A stretch of DNA of 36,230 bases from an uncultured Synergistales bacterium (GTDB taxonomy: Bacteria > Synergistota > Synergistia > Synergistales > Aminobacteriaceae): contig CAJOMU010000024.1 of the NCBI GenBank assembly GCA_905235735.1, forward strand, positions 1-36,230, written 5' to 3'. Shown piece after piece: positions 1 to 7,371 of this stretch; position 1 is the stretch's first letter; each line of letters opens with the position of its first letter. The notes under the pieces were generated by a model. It ran no database searches, was not told where the DNA came from, and worked only from the letters and a program-made list of their open reading frames with translations. Both the position numbers and the translations under genes were made by a program.

Positions 1-84
1 GCCTTTGGAGAGGGTGTAAGACGTATTCAGCTTTTGAGGTTGGAGCGCAGTCCTCGTAGAATTAGGAAGCTGCCACTTCAATAA
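1..84 (+). pseudogene. C-terminal end of a TnpB-like transposon protein (partial, enters from left edge)
   Basis: An open frame from base 1 runs 27 codons to TAA at 82-84 and reads AFGEGVRRIQLLRLERSPRR then IRKLPLQ. It ends inside a hairpin followed by GTAGTTCAC, the arrangement seen where tnpB ends in the right end of IS200/IS605-type elements. The rest of the gene lies outside the window, so it may be intact or a remnant. The call rests on the end structure more than on the short peptide, which alone has no decisive motif. Confidence 0.45.
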
Positions 85-100
85 GTGGCGGTAGTTCACG
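70..100 (+). mobile_element. Putative right end of an IS200/IS605-family element
   Basis: A 9-bp stem (70-78 with 83-91, one G-T pair, core GCCACTT/AAGTGGC) closes a four-base CAAT loop and is followed by GTAGTTCAC. Subterminal hairpins followed by a short TTCAC-like end are typical of IS200/IS605 right ends, which lack inverted repeats. In TnpB-carrying elements this region also forms the 3' part of the guide (omega) RNA. If so, the bases just after 99 would be the guide. The left end is outside the window. Confidence 0.5.
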
Positions 101-129
101 TATAAAACAAATATAAAGAAAAAGAATAA

Positions 130-170
130 GAAAAAATCCCCTTATGAATTAAATCACGAGGGGGAAAAAA
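130..170 (-). terminator. Terminator of the symporter gene
   Basis: TCCCC at 137-141 pairs with GGGGA at 161-165. On the minus strand the hairpin is followed by a run of T (complement of 131-136), just beyond the stop of the minus-strand symporter. An A-run/T-run on the other side (166-175) means it may also work on the plus strand. Confidence 0.6.
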
Positions 171-191
171 TTTTTACCGAAAAAAGAATGC

Positions 192-1418
192 CTAATCTAA
201 AAGATTATCTAAGTCTGCGTGTTCAATCTTGTGTTTTTCGGCATAACCCGTAAGAATAAGAGTTAATGCACCATCACTCGTAACGTTGCACGCAGTCCCG
301 AATGAATCCTGAAGTGCAAATATCGTGAGTATTAACGCAGTACCTGAAGCATCGAACCCTAGCACACCGGTAACCAATCCCAATGAGGCCATGACAGTCC
401 CGCCAGGTACACCAGGTGCTCCAATCGCGAATACTCCCAGCAATGCGCAGAACAAAAGCATACTTCCGATTGAAGGATAGACCCCGTAAAGTATCTTTGA
501 GACAGCCATGACGAAGAACGTTTCAGTCATTACACTTCCGCAAAGGTGAATGTTAGCGAACAATGGAATTCCGAAGTTCACGATGTCATCTCTCAATGGA
601 GGTTCACTCTTCCTCGCGCATTCAAGAGCGACACTCAATGTTGCCGCACTCGACATTGTTCCGATTGCAGTCATGTATGCAGGGCCGTAATTCCCGATTA
701 TGTAAAATGGATTCTTTCCCGAATACAGGCCAGCGATGAAGTATAGCAATGCCATCCAGATATAATGACCGACAATGACGATTAAGATTATCGCGATGAA
801 AACGGGAAATTGCTTCGTGATTGAACCTTCATATGCGAGAGAGCAGAACGTAGTCCCGATTAGAATGGGCAGAACAGGAATAAGGAATTTCGTTACGATG
901 CTCAAAACTATTTTCTGAAACTCCTCAAGAATATTGATGATGTACTTGCTTCTGTTCCATGCCGCCGCTAATCCTACAGTGATTGAGAGGAACAATGCAG
1001 ACATGACGGGCATAATCTGAGGAATTGCGAGTGCAAAGACAAGAGGAGGAAGTGATTTGAGATCTTCGACATCAGATACGATATTCAGGAACGGGAGAAT
1101 CGAATAGCCCGCAAATGTTGCAGCCAATGCCGCACCTATTGATGATACATATGCGAGTATCAATGCGAGTATTAACATTCTTGATGCGTGTGCTCCCAGT
1201 CTTGTGATTGACGGAGCAATAAAGCCTATGATGATTAACGGAACGCAGAAGTTGATGAACTGACCCGATATGAATCGCACCGTAACGATGATATTCAGGA
1301 GTGCAGTACAAATCATAGTGCCCTCGATTGCAGACAGGCCAAGACCAACAAGAATGCCGAGCACTAACGCAACTATGAGCTTGAACGGAAGAGACGCAGT
1401 GAAAGAGTTGTTGCTCAT
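192..1418 (-). CDS. Dicarboxylate/amino acid:cation symporter (DAACS family)
   Basis: This 408-residue protein is almost entirely hydrophobic with about eight membrane segments and two re-entrant hairpins, as in the GltPh/SstT/DctA family. It shows the serine-rich hairpin motif GTMSSAATLSVAL and, near the C-terminus, the substrate/cation site pattern LQDSFGTACNVTSDGA (family form D-x3-T-x2-N-V-x2-D). It should couple inward Na+ or H+ flow to uptake of an acidic amino acid or dicarboxylate across the inner membrane; which one cannot be read from sequence. The start has GGAGG about 10 bases upstream. It lies downstream of the secreted flavin reductase gene on the same strand but behind that gene's terminator, so co-function is possible and co-transcription is partial at most. 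Confidence 0.9.
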   Translation of the reverse strand: MSNNSFTASLPFKLIVALVLGILVGLGLSAIEGTMICTALLNIIVTVRFISGQFINFCVPLIIIGFIAPSITRLGAHASRMLILALILAYVSSIGAALAATFAGYSILPFLNIVSDVEDLKSLPPLVFALAIPQIMPVMSALFLSITVGLAAAWNRSKYIINILEEFQKIVLSIVTKFLIPVLPILIGTTFCSLAYEGSITKQFPVFIAIILIVIVGHYIWMALLYFIAGLYSGKNPFYIIGNYGPAYMTAIGTMSSAATLSVALECARKSEPPLRDDIVNFGIPLFANIHLCGSVMTETFFVMAVSKILYGVYPSIGSMLLFCALLGVFAIGAPGVPGGTVMASLGLVTGVLGFDASGTALILTIFALQDSFGTACNVTSDGALTLILTGYAEKHKIEHADLDNLLD

Positions 1419-1470
1419 GAAAACATAACCTCCATGTGAAAAATTTTTCTGTAATTATAATCTCAACGAT

Positions 1471-1506
1471 AAAAAAATAACGGCCAGGTTTTTTTATTCC
1501 CAGCCG
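1471..1506 (-). terminator. Terminator of the flavin reductase gene
   Basis: CGGCCAGG (1481-1488) pairs with CCCAGCCG (1499-1506) with two G-U pairs. On the minus strand it is followed by TTATTTTTTT. It sits 20 bases after the stop of the reductase gene. Confidence 0.7.
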
Positions 1507-1525
1507 CCATTAATGATTCATTCAA

Positions 1526-4327
1526 TCATTGATTGTCAGCATTAAGTGAACTTGCCGCAATTCTTCCAGACACGAAGATTTCCGTGATTGCATTTCCGCC
1601 TAAACGGTTTCCTCCGTGAATTCCTCCTGTAACCTCACCAGCGGCATAAAGTCCCGGAATGATTCTGCCTTTGGGAGTGAGTACATGCCTTCCCAAATCG
1701 ACAACCAAACCTCCCATTGTGTGGTGAGTGCTCGGAGCAAGAAGTCGAATAGTCATGACCGTATTATCGAGGTCATAAGTGCTGACATCATAATTTCCTG
1801 CTGAATCTTTCTTAACATTTCCGACTGTCCTTGATGCTATAGCCTTTCCAACATCTGGGAATTTCCCGCCAGTCATTACTGCATTGTCATAATCCCTGAT
1901 TGTCTGTTCGACAATTTTCGGATCAGCTTTAACGCCGAGTTCCTTGAAAAGTTCAGGAAGCTCTGAAATTTTTCGTCTGTAATATCTGCCAGGATAATCG
2001 CCTGTTTCTGGTAACTGAGTAGGTGCAGGCATCTTCTGTTCAGCATTGTAGAACTCTAAGAATGCTCCTTTGCTTCCTTTGTACTCCATTCCGTTTTTGA
2101 ATTCAGCGAGTGAAAGTACATCACGTTCAGAACCTTCATCAACGAATCGATGTCCTGTGTTCGGGCTAATCCAGCAAGCATAGTTTCCGCCTCCAAAGGC
2201 CAAGTTTCCATTATCGACCCATGAGATTGGCATTAACTGTGTGAAGCCCATTCCAGTTGATGCTGCTCCGATAGTCTCTGCCATTTTCACGCCATCACCC
2301 TGAAGAGATGAACGGTTAGTTGTCTTCGTTGCCGTTGAGATGTATTCAGGAGACCAGTAAACATTTTCACCGACGACTTTCACGAGGTTAGCAGCATAAC
2401 CGCCTGTTGAAAGTATTACGCCTTTTGCAGCAAGTGCAGTAATTTCTGTGCCGTCATAACGTTTCGCTTTTACACCTACAACTCTTCCGTCTTCCTTGAT
2501 GAGTTCAGTTACAGTTGTACGAAGCATGATTTGATTCTTCGGGTTAGCCTTCAGGAATGCGTTTACAGGTGCAACAAAGAATGTTCCCCAACGTCCCGGA
2601 TAATTCTCCTTCACACCGTCTCCGTCAGTATCAACTTCAGCTCCAACGAACTCATTCTCACGATACCAGAGTGCACCGATTAGAGTGGGCTGTGTATCCT
2701 CATGGAAAGTTGAACCCATACCTTCAAGCCATTCTTTGAGGCCCTGTGCATTTTCGATGAACTGTTTAACGAGATTCACATCACCGTATATCCATGTCTT
2801 GCCGTCCGCACTCTGTCTTAACCCTCCGTAGTATGTCTGGAAGATATGAAGGTTGAGAGTTGAGAACAATGCGAGCTGATTTTCTGGAATTCCTGAATCA
2901 AGTTTAGGCTGTGCCCACGCAAGATAGGCTTTGATTTCTTCCTTCAGTGCTTTCAATACAGGAAGATATTCAGGGTGAACACCATGCTTTGAGAGTTCAG
3001 CGGCATCACCTGCAACGTATTCATTAGTCTCGTAATATTTCGCATCAAACGGTTCTTCGTTCCAATTCAGAATCATCTTCAGCTCGTTAATGCATCCCTG
3101 TACACTTTTGACCTTCGGATATTCCTGACCATTGAACGCATATATGCCTGTCTCTGCATCAGGATTTTTTGGATCCCACACGAGATAAGGCATGACGCTT
3201 TGATACTGACCTCCTGATACTAATGTGTTGCCGCCGACTTCTGCATTCTTCTCGATGAGGAGAACTGTGTTTCCGTACTGAGCTGCCTGAGCTGCTGCCG
3301 CTACACCTGCACCGCCTGCTCCAACGATAACGACATCGAAATTCACTTTAATGGGAGCTTCGGGTTTATGTTCGACCTTTGCGTCCATGAACGCATTAAT
3401 GTTAGTGCAGTCTGCTAATGCCGCCGCAGAATTCACAGCGTTACGAAGTGCACGTGTTGAGAATGTTGCTCCGCTCACTGCATCTACACCTGAGCCGTTC
3501 GCCTGAATCATTTCGGGAATCATTATGTTGAAGGCAATATCTCCTACATGTGCGGTCTCAGTGTGAGAGTCTACGTTAATTGATTCGATTTTCTCTGCGC
3601 TGAACTTCACGGTTACTTTCACATGACCGTTATATCCCATAGCCTCAGCTGTATATTCTCCGGGCTTGAATGAGACAGGAGCATTATTATCTTTCTGCTG
3701 ACCTTTTGCTTTAGATAGTGCATCTTCGACAGCCTTAACGATTCCGTCTCTAGTCATTGTTGCACCACTTACGGCATCGATTTTAGCTTCAGACTTTCCG
3801 ATTAACTGACCTGCATAATTTTCAAATTGAGGAACACCGAATGGAACTTCTTCAGGCCCCTCAATCTCAACAGCCGTAATTTTATTCTCATCGACTGTAA
3901 CCTTCACAGTGATATTGATATTTTCACTGTAACCTTTGCCTTTACCCTCATACGTTCCGGGCTTGAATGAAGTTACTGAATCATTTTTTTTTTCGCGAGC
4001 CTTCGAGAGGGCTTCTTCGACAGCTTTAACAACACCGTCTCTGGTCATTGTTGCACCACTTGCGGCATCAATCTTGGCCTCCGACTTTCCGATTAACTGG
4101 CCTGCGTAATTCTCGAACTGAGGCATTCCGAACGGAACTTCTTCAGGGCCTTCAATCTCGACCTTCGTAATCTTGTCCTCATCGACCGTAACCTTCACTT
4201 TGACTTTCTGGTTCTCACTGTAACCTTTACCTTCACCCTCGTAAGTGCCAGGAGTGAAAGTAGCGGCGAAGGAAGACGCGGATAAAACCAAACATAACAA
4301 TACAGCGATACAAATACGTTTACTCAT
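1526..4327 (-). CDS. Secreted flavin reductase: three FMN-binding domains plus FAD-dependent fumarate reductase-like domain
   Basis: This 933-residue exported protein has a signal peptide at 1-21, ending near SSFAA. Three FMN_bind domains follow at about 24-110, 121-206 and 219-305, each with an SGAT flavinylation motif (Thr93, Thr190, Thr288), the site where ApbE-type transferases attach FMN. The first two domains are near-copies. The FAD domain starts at 330 (VVIVGAGGAG) and ends with NRLGGNAITEIFVSGR. Arg735 (GSERD), His868/869 (STHHTMGG) and Arg908 match the fumarate reductase active site. The position equivalent to the fumarate-binding His reads QLMP (Met699), so another unsaturated carboxylate, as in urocanate reductase-like enzymes, is more likely than fumarate. 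No CxxCH haem motif is present, so electrons probably pass through the FMN chain. The start has AAAGGGGA seven bases upstream. Confidence 0.9.
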   Translation of the reverse strand: MSKRICIAVLLCLVLSASSFAATFTPGTYEGEGKGYSENQKVKVKVTVDEDKITKVEIEGPEEVPFGMPQFENYAGQLIGKSEAKIDAASGATMTRDGVVKAVEEALSKAREKKNDSVTSFKPGTYEGKGKGYSENINITVKVTVDENKITAVEIEGPEEVPFGVPQFENYAGQLIGKSEAKIDAVSGATMTRDGIVKAVEDALSKAKGQQKDNNAPVSFKPGEYTAEAMGYNGHVKVTVKFSAEKIESINVDSHTETAHVGDIAFNIMIPEMIQANGSGVDAVSGATFSTRALRNAVNSAAALADCTNINAFMDAKVEHKPEAPIKVNFDVVIVGAGGAGVAAAAQAAQYGNTVLLIEKNAEVGGNTLVSGGQYQSVMPYLVWDPKNPDAETGIYAFNGQEYPKVKSVQGCINELKMILNWNEEPFDAKYYETNEYVAGDAAELSKHGVHPEYLPVLKALKEEIKAYLAWAQPKLDSGIPENQLALFSTLNLHIFQTYYGGLRQSADGKTWIYGDVNLVKQFIENAQGLKEWLEGMGSTFHEDTQPTLIGALWYRENEFVGAEVDTDGDGVKENYPGRWGTFFVAPVNAFLKANPKNQIMLRTTVTELIKEDGRVVGVKAKRYDGTEITALAAKGVILSTGGYAANLVKVVGENVYWSPEYISTATKTTNRSSLQGDGVKMAETIGAASTGMGFTQLMPISWVDNGNLAFGGGNYACWISPNTGHRFVDEGSERDVLSLAEFKNGMEYKGSKGAFLEFYNAEQKMPAPTQLPETGDYPGRYYRRKISELPELFKELGVKADPKIVEQTIRDYDNAVMTGGKFPDVGKAIASRTVGNVKKDSAGNYDVSTYDLDNTVMTIRLLAPSTHHTMGGLVVDLGRHVLTPKGRIIPGLYAAGEVTGGIHGGNRLGGNAITEIFVSGRIAASSLNADNQ
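3704..4249 (-). repeat. Tandem duplication encoding FMN-binding domains 1 and 2
   Basis: Bases 3995-4249 (residues about 27-111) and 3704-3958 (residues about 124-208) encode nearly the same peptide, 97 codons apart. Shared segments include PEEVPFG, PQFENYAGQLIGKSEAKIDA and SGATMTRDG. The third FMN-binding domain is clearly more diverged, which points to a recent internal duplication of the first domain. Confidence 0.85.
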
Positions 4328-4409
4328 ATGAATATCCCCTTTGCAAATAGAAATTTGGAATGAGAATATATTACCAGAAAACGAAATTTTTCATACTAAT
4401 TAATTAATC

Positions 4410-4438
4410 TTGATAAAGTTTGTTGCATATGTTATTCT
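4410..4438 (+). promoter_or_regulatory. Probable sigma-70-type promoter for nifSU
   Basis: TTGATA at 4410-4415 and TATTCT at 4433-4438 are separated by exactly 17 bases and lie 74 bases before the nifS start. The opposite strand of this 184-base gap must hold the reductase promoter, where I see only weak candidates. Confidence 0.55.
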
Positions 4439-4511
4439 TTGCGCGATTCAAGATTGGTCAGAAGAGGTCAGAGAGGGAGCATAGAAAACAAAGGAGGAAT
4501 AAAGATAGATT

Positions 4512-5702
4512 ATGTTTGTGTACATGGATCACACGGCAACAACACCAGTAAGCCCCGAAGTATTGAATGCAATGATTCCGTATTTCAGTGATGTATTCGG
4601 AAATCCTTCGAGCGTTTACTCATTCTCAAGGAAGAGCAGAGGTGCAATCGAGAAAGCTCGCAAACAAGTTGCAGATGCACTTAATGCTGATACATCAGAG
4701 ATATTCTTCACGGGTTCAGGAACAGAAGCGGACAACTGGGCATTGAAGGGTACACTCGAAAAAGGAAAGATAGCAGGAAAGAATCATATCATCACTACCA
4801 GCATTGAACATCATGCAATACTTCACACTTGCGAATATCTGAAGAAGGTTGAAGGTGCAGACATAACATATCTTCCAGTGAACTCTGAAGGAATGGTCAG
4901 CGTTGATGACGTGAGGAATGCAATCACGGATAAAACCGCAATCGTGTCGGTGATGTTCGCAAATAACGAAGTAGGAACGATACAGCCCATAAAGGAAATT
5001 GGTGCGTTATGCCGTGAGAGAAAAATTCCATTTCATACTGATGCAGTTCAGGGAGCAGCACATTTAGACATTGACGTTAAGGCAATGAACATTGATATGC
5101 TCTCAATGTCAGCACACAAAATGTACGGGCCTAAAGGCGTAGGAGCATTATATCTTCGTAAGGGAATGAGACCTGAGAATTTCATTCACGGAGGAGCACA
5201 GGAAAAAGGCAGAAGAGCAAGTACAGAAAATCTTGCGGGCATTGTAGGTTTCGGTGAGGCATTCGAGATTCTCAAAGGCAGATTGAATGAAGATAAAGCA
5301 ATAAATTCATCGAGACGCGACAGACTGATAGCAGGAATACTTGAAAGAATTCCTCATGCAAAACTTAACGGCGCAACTGGTGATAATCGTCTTCCGAACA
5401 ATATCAACTTCAGCTTCATAGGCGTTGAAGGCGAGACATTATTACTCGACCTTGATGCAAAAGGTATATCGGCATCAACAGGCAGTGCATGTTCATCCGA
5501 AAGTTTAGACCCTTCACACGTACTCTTAGCACTTGGCCTTAAACATGAAATGGCTCACGGTTCACTGAGATTCACGATTGGAAGACTTACGACAGATGAG
5601 CATATAGACTATCTGCTTGAAGTACTGCCTGAAATAGTAGCGAGACGAAGAGCAATGTCGCCTTTATGGGAAGATTATCTTAAATCGATTGGAGAGAAAT
5701 AG
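4512..5702 (+). CDS. nifS: Cysteine desulfurase (NifS/IscS class)
   Basis: This PLP enzyme takes sulfur from cysteine, giving alanine and a persulfide for Fe-S cluster assembly. The 396 residues are full length for the family. Visible features are the N-terminal MDHTATTPV, the cofactor-region pair His100/His101 (SIEHHAIL), the PLP lysine Lys203 in MSAHKMYGPKG, and the catalytic loop SASTGSACSSE with Cys327. The short loop around that Cys fits the group I NifS/IscS type. The start is set by conservation; AAAGGAGG lies 14 bases upstream, longer than usual. The gene ends just before nifU, whose ribosome site lies in its last codons, so the two are a translationally linked pair. No Rrf2/IscR regulator gene is adjacent. 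Confidence 0.95.
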   Translation: MFVYMDHTATTPVSPEVLNAMIPYFSDVFGNPSSVYSFSRKSRGAIEKARKQVADALNADTSEIFFTGSGTEADNWALKGTLEKGKIAGKNHIITTSIEHHAILHTCEYLKKVEGADITYLPVNSEGMVSVDDVRNAITDKTAIVSVMFANNEVGTIQPIKEIGALCRERKIPFHTDAVQGAAHLDIDVKAMNIDMLSMSAHKMYGPKGVGALYLRKGMRPENFIHGGAQEKGRRASTENLAGIVGFGEAFEILKGRLNEDKAINSSRRDRLIAGILERIPHAKLNGATGDNRLPNNINFSFIGVEGETLLLDLDAKGISASTGSACSSESLDPSHVLLALGLKHEMAHGSLRFTIGRLTTDEHIDYLLEVLPEIVARRRAMSPLWEDYLKSIGEK

Positions 5703-5706
5703 AATT

Positions 5707-6123
5707 ATGGCATTAGATTACAGTCAGAAAGTTATGGATCACTTCATCAATCCTCGTAACGTAGGCGAAATTGAAAACGCTGACGGAGTTGGTGAAGCAG
5801 GAAACCCTAAATGCGGGGACATCATGAAAATCTATCTGAAGGTTAATCCTGATACGAAAATTATTGATGATGTTAAATTCAAAACATTCGGATGTGCAAG
5901 TGCAATTGCATCATCAAGTATGGCAACGGAAATGATAAAGGGACGCACGATTGAAGATGCATGGAACTTAACGAATAACGCAGTTGCAGAAGCCCTTGAC
6001 GGATTGCCTCCGATAAAGATGCATTGTTCAGTTCTTGCGGAGGAAGCAATTCACACGGCACTGAATGATTATCGCGAGAAACATGGAATGCCGGTTATCC
6101 CAATGGAACATCACGAAGATTAA
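5707..6123 (+). CDS. nifU: Fe-S cluster assembly scaffold, IscU/NifU N-terminal type
   Basis: This 138-residue scaffold receives sulfur from NifS and builds transient Fe-S clusters. The three ligand cysteines are Cys36 (NPKCGD), Cys63 (FGCASAIASSS) and Cys107 (MHCSVLAEEA), with the conserved Asp38 next to the first. It is a single IscU-like domain without the ferredoxin and Nfu domains of full NifU. I chose ATG 5707 over an in-frame TTG at 5689, because GGAGAG at 5691-5696 is well placed for 5707 and MALDYSQKV is the typical N-terminus. A terminator hairpin follows. Confidence 0.93.
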   Translation: MALDYSQKVMDHFINPRNVGEIENADGVGEAGNPKCGDIMKIYLKVNPDTKIIDDVKFKTFGCASAIASSSMATEMIKGRTIEDAWNLTNNAVAEALDGLPPIKMHCSVLAEEAIHTALNDYREKHGMPVIPMEHHED

Positions 6124-6140
6124 AATAGGTAATATTAACA

Positions 6141-6176
6141 GCTCCTTCTATCTTTCATGACGGAGGGAGTTTTTTT
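6141..6176 (+). terminator. Terminator after nifU
   Basis: GCTCCTTC-type left arm (6141-6149) pairs imperfectly with CGGAGGGAGT (6161-6170), followed by TTTTTT at 6171-6176. It lies 18 bases after the nifU stop. Confidence 0.65.
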
Positions 6177-6292
6177 GTACGCTATTGCTAAAACTACTCT
6201 GTAGAAAATCAAACGTAAAAGATAAAATATAACTCATCAACCAAATTTTCACTTGTACAAAAAATTTTATACTTTCAGGAGGATTTTCTTTC

Positions 6293-7300
6293 ATGAAAAA
6301 ATTTTCTGTCGCGTTCACTCTTCTGTTCGTCATGCTCTTTGCTGGCACATCATTTGCTGCTGAAACCGTCAAAGCGTATACGACAATGGAAGAACCGTTA
6401 GCCAAAGCGTTATTCGATGAGTTCGAGAAGGACACAGGCATAAAAGTTGAATGGGTACGTCTCTCAGGAGGAGAAGCAATCGCCAGACTTGAAGCCGAAA
6501 AAGCTAACCCACAGGCATCAATATGGGTAGGCGGTGTAGGAACTCAGCACATCGAAGCAAAGTTACGCGGATTGTCCACACCTTACCGTTCAAGAGTTGC
6601 GAATAGTATCCCACCAAAATACAGAGACCCCGAAAATTACTGGACAGGTCTTTATGTTGGGCCTATAGCCTTCTGCATGAACACAGAAAGAGCTGCTGAA
6701 CTTGGCCTCGATATGCCGAAGAGCTGGGCAGATTTGCTCAAACCCGAATACGCAAAGAAGGTTCGTGTTGCACATCCAAGCACATCAGGTACAGCATACA
6801 ACATGATAACGACGGTAATACGTATCTACGGAGGCGACGAGGATAAAGCGTTTGCATACTTCAAGGAACTCGCTAAATCCGTTGAACAGTTCACACGTTC
6901 AGGTTCTGCACCTGGAAAGTCATGTGCACTTGGAGAGATACCAGTTGCGATTGGATATTTGCATGACCAGATTAAACTTCAAAGGGAAGGCGCAAAGATT
7001 CAGATTGCAATTCCCGAAGACGGAACAGGTTTTGAAACTGCATCAATGTCGATTCTCAAAGGCGGCCCAGACCCATTAAACGCGAAGAAGTTATATGACT
7101 GGGTACTTGGCCAGAAAGCTATGGATATTATCGCGAGCTGGTACGTTATCCCTCTCTCAGATAAAGCTACACCGACAAATACAGGCTTTTCTCTCTCGAA
7201 TATGAACCTCGTCAATCAGGATGATCAATGGGACGCGGCGAACAAAGAGAGATTACTTGAACGTTGGAACAGGGAAATCTCGACAGCACCAGAGAAATAG
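6293..7300 (+). CDS. ABC transporter periplasmic solute-binding protein (Fe(III)/AfuA-like family)
   Basis: The 335-residue precursor has a clear signal peptide (MKKFSVAF to TSFAA, cleavage near 23). It follows the SBP_bac fold used for ferric ion, phosphonate, sugar phosphate and polyamine uptake: AYTTMEEPLAKALFDEFEKD, then SIWVGGVGTQHIEAK, and WTGLYVGPIAFCMN. The paired Tyr-Tyr ligand of classical ferric-binding proteins is not obvious at the expected place (around GYLHDQIK), so iron is not assured. AGGAGG lies 10 bases before the ATG. The permease and ATPase genes follow after a hairpin. The substrate is unknown. Confidence 0.85.
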   Translation: MKKFSVAFTLLFVMLFAGTSFAAETVKAYTTMEEPLAKALFDEFEKDTGIKVEWVRLSGGEAIARLEAEKANPQASIWVGGVGTQHIEAKLRGLSTPYRSRVANSIPPKYRDPENYWTGLYVGPIAFCMNTERAAELGLDMPKSWADLLKPEYAKKVRVAHPSTSGTAYNMITTVIRIYGGDEDKAFAYFKELAKSVEQFTRSGSAPGKSCALGEIPVAIGYLHDQIKLQREGAKIQIAIPEDGTGFETASMSILKGGPDPLNAKKLYDWVLGQKAMDIIASWYVIPLSDKATPTNTGFSLSNMNLVNQDDQWDAANKERLLERWNREISTAPEK

Positions 7301-7314
7301 TAAGTGTGAAATAG

Positions 7315-7354
7315 AGCCTCTCGCTTGAATTTTTTTCGGGAGGCTTTGTTTTTT
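7315..7354 (+). terminator. Hairpin/partial terminator between binding protein and permease genes
   Basis: AGCCTCTCG (7315-7323) pairs with CGGGAGGCT (7337-7345) with one G-U pair, followed by TTTGTTTTTTG. The next gene's ribosome site begins right after it. It probably lets only part of transcription go on into the membrane genes. Confidence 0.7.
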
Positions 7355-7371
7355 GCAAAGGAGGTATGAAC

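Noticed and set aside
6124-6292. Riboswitch upstream of the AfuA-like operon
   Set aside because: Beyond the nifU terminator the gap shows no recognisable aptamer pattern; I looked at the other large gaps (4328-4511, 19204-19533, 35680-35853) with the same result.
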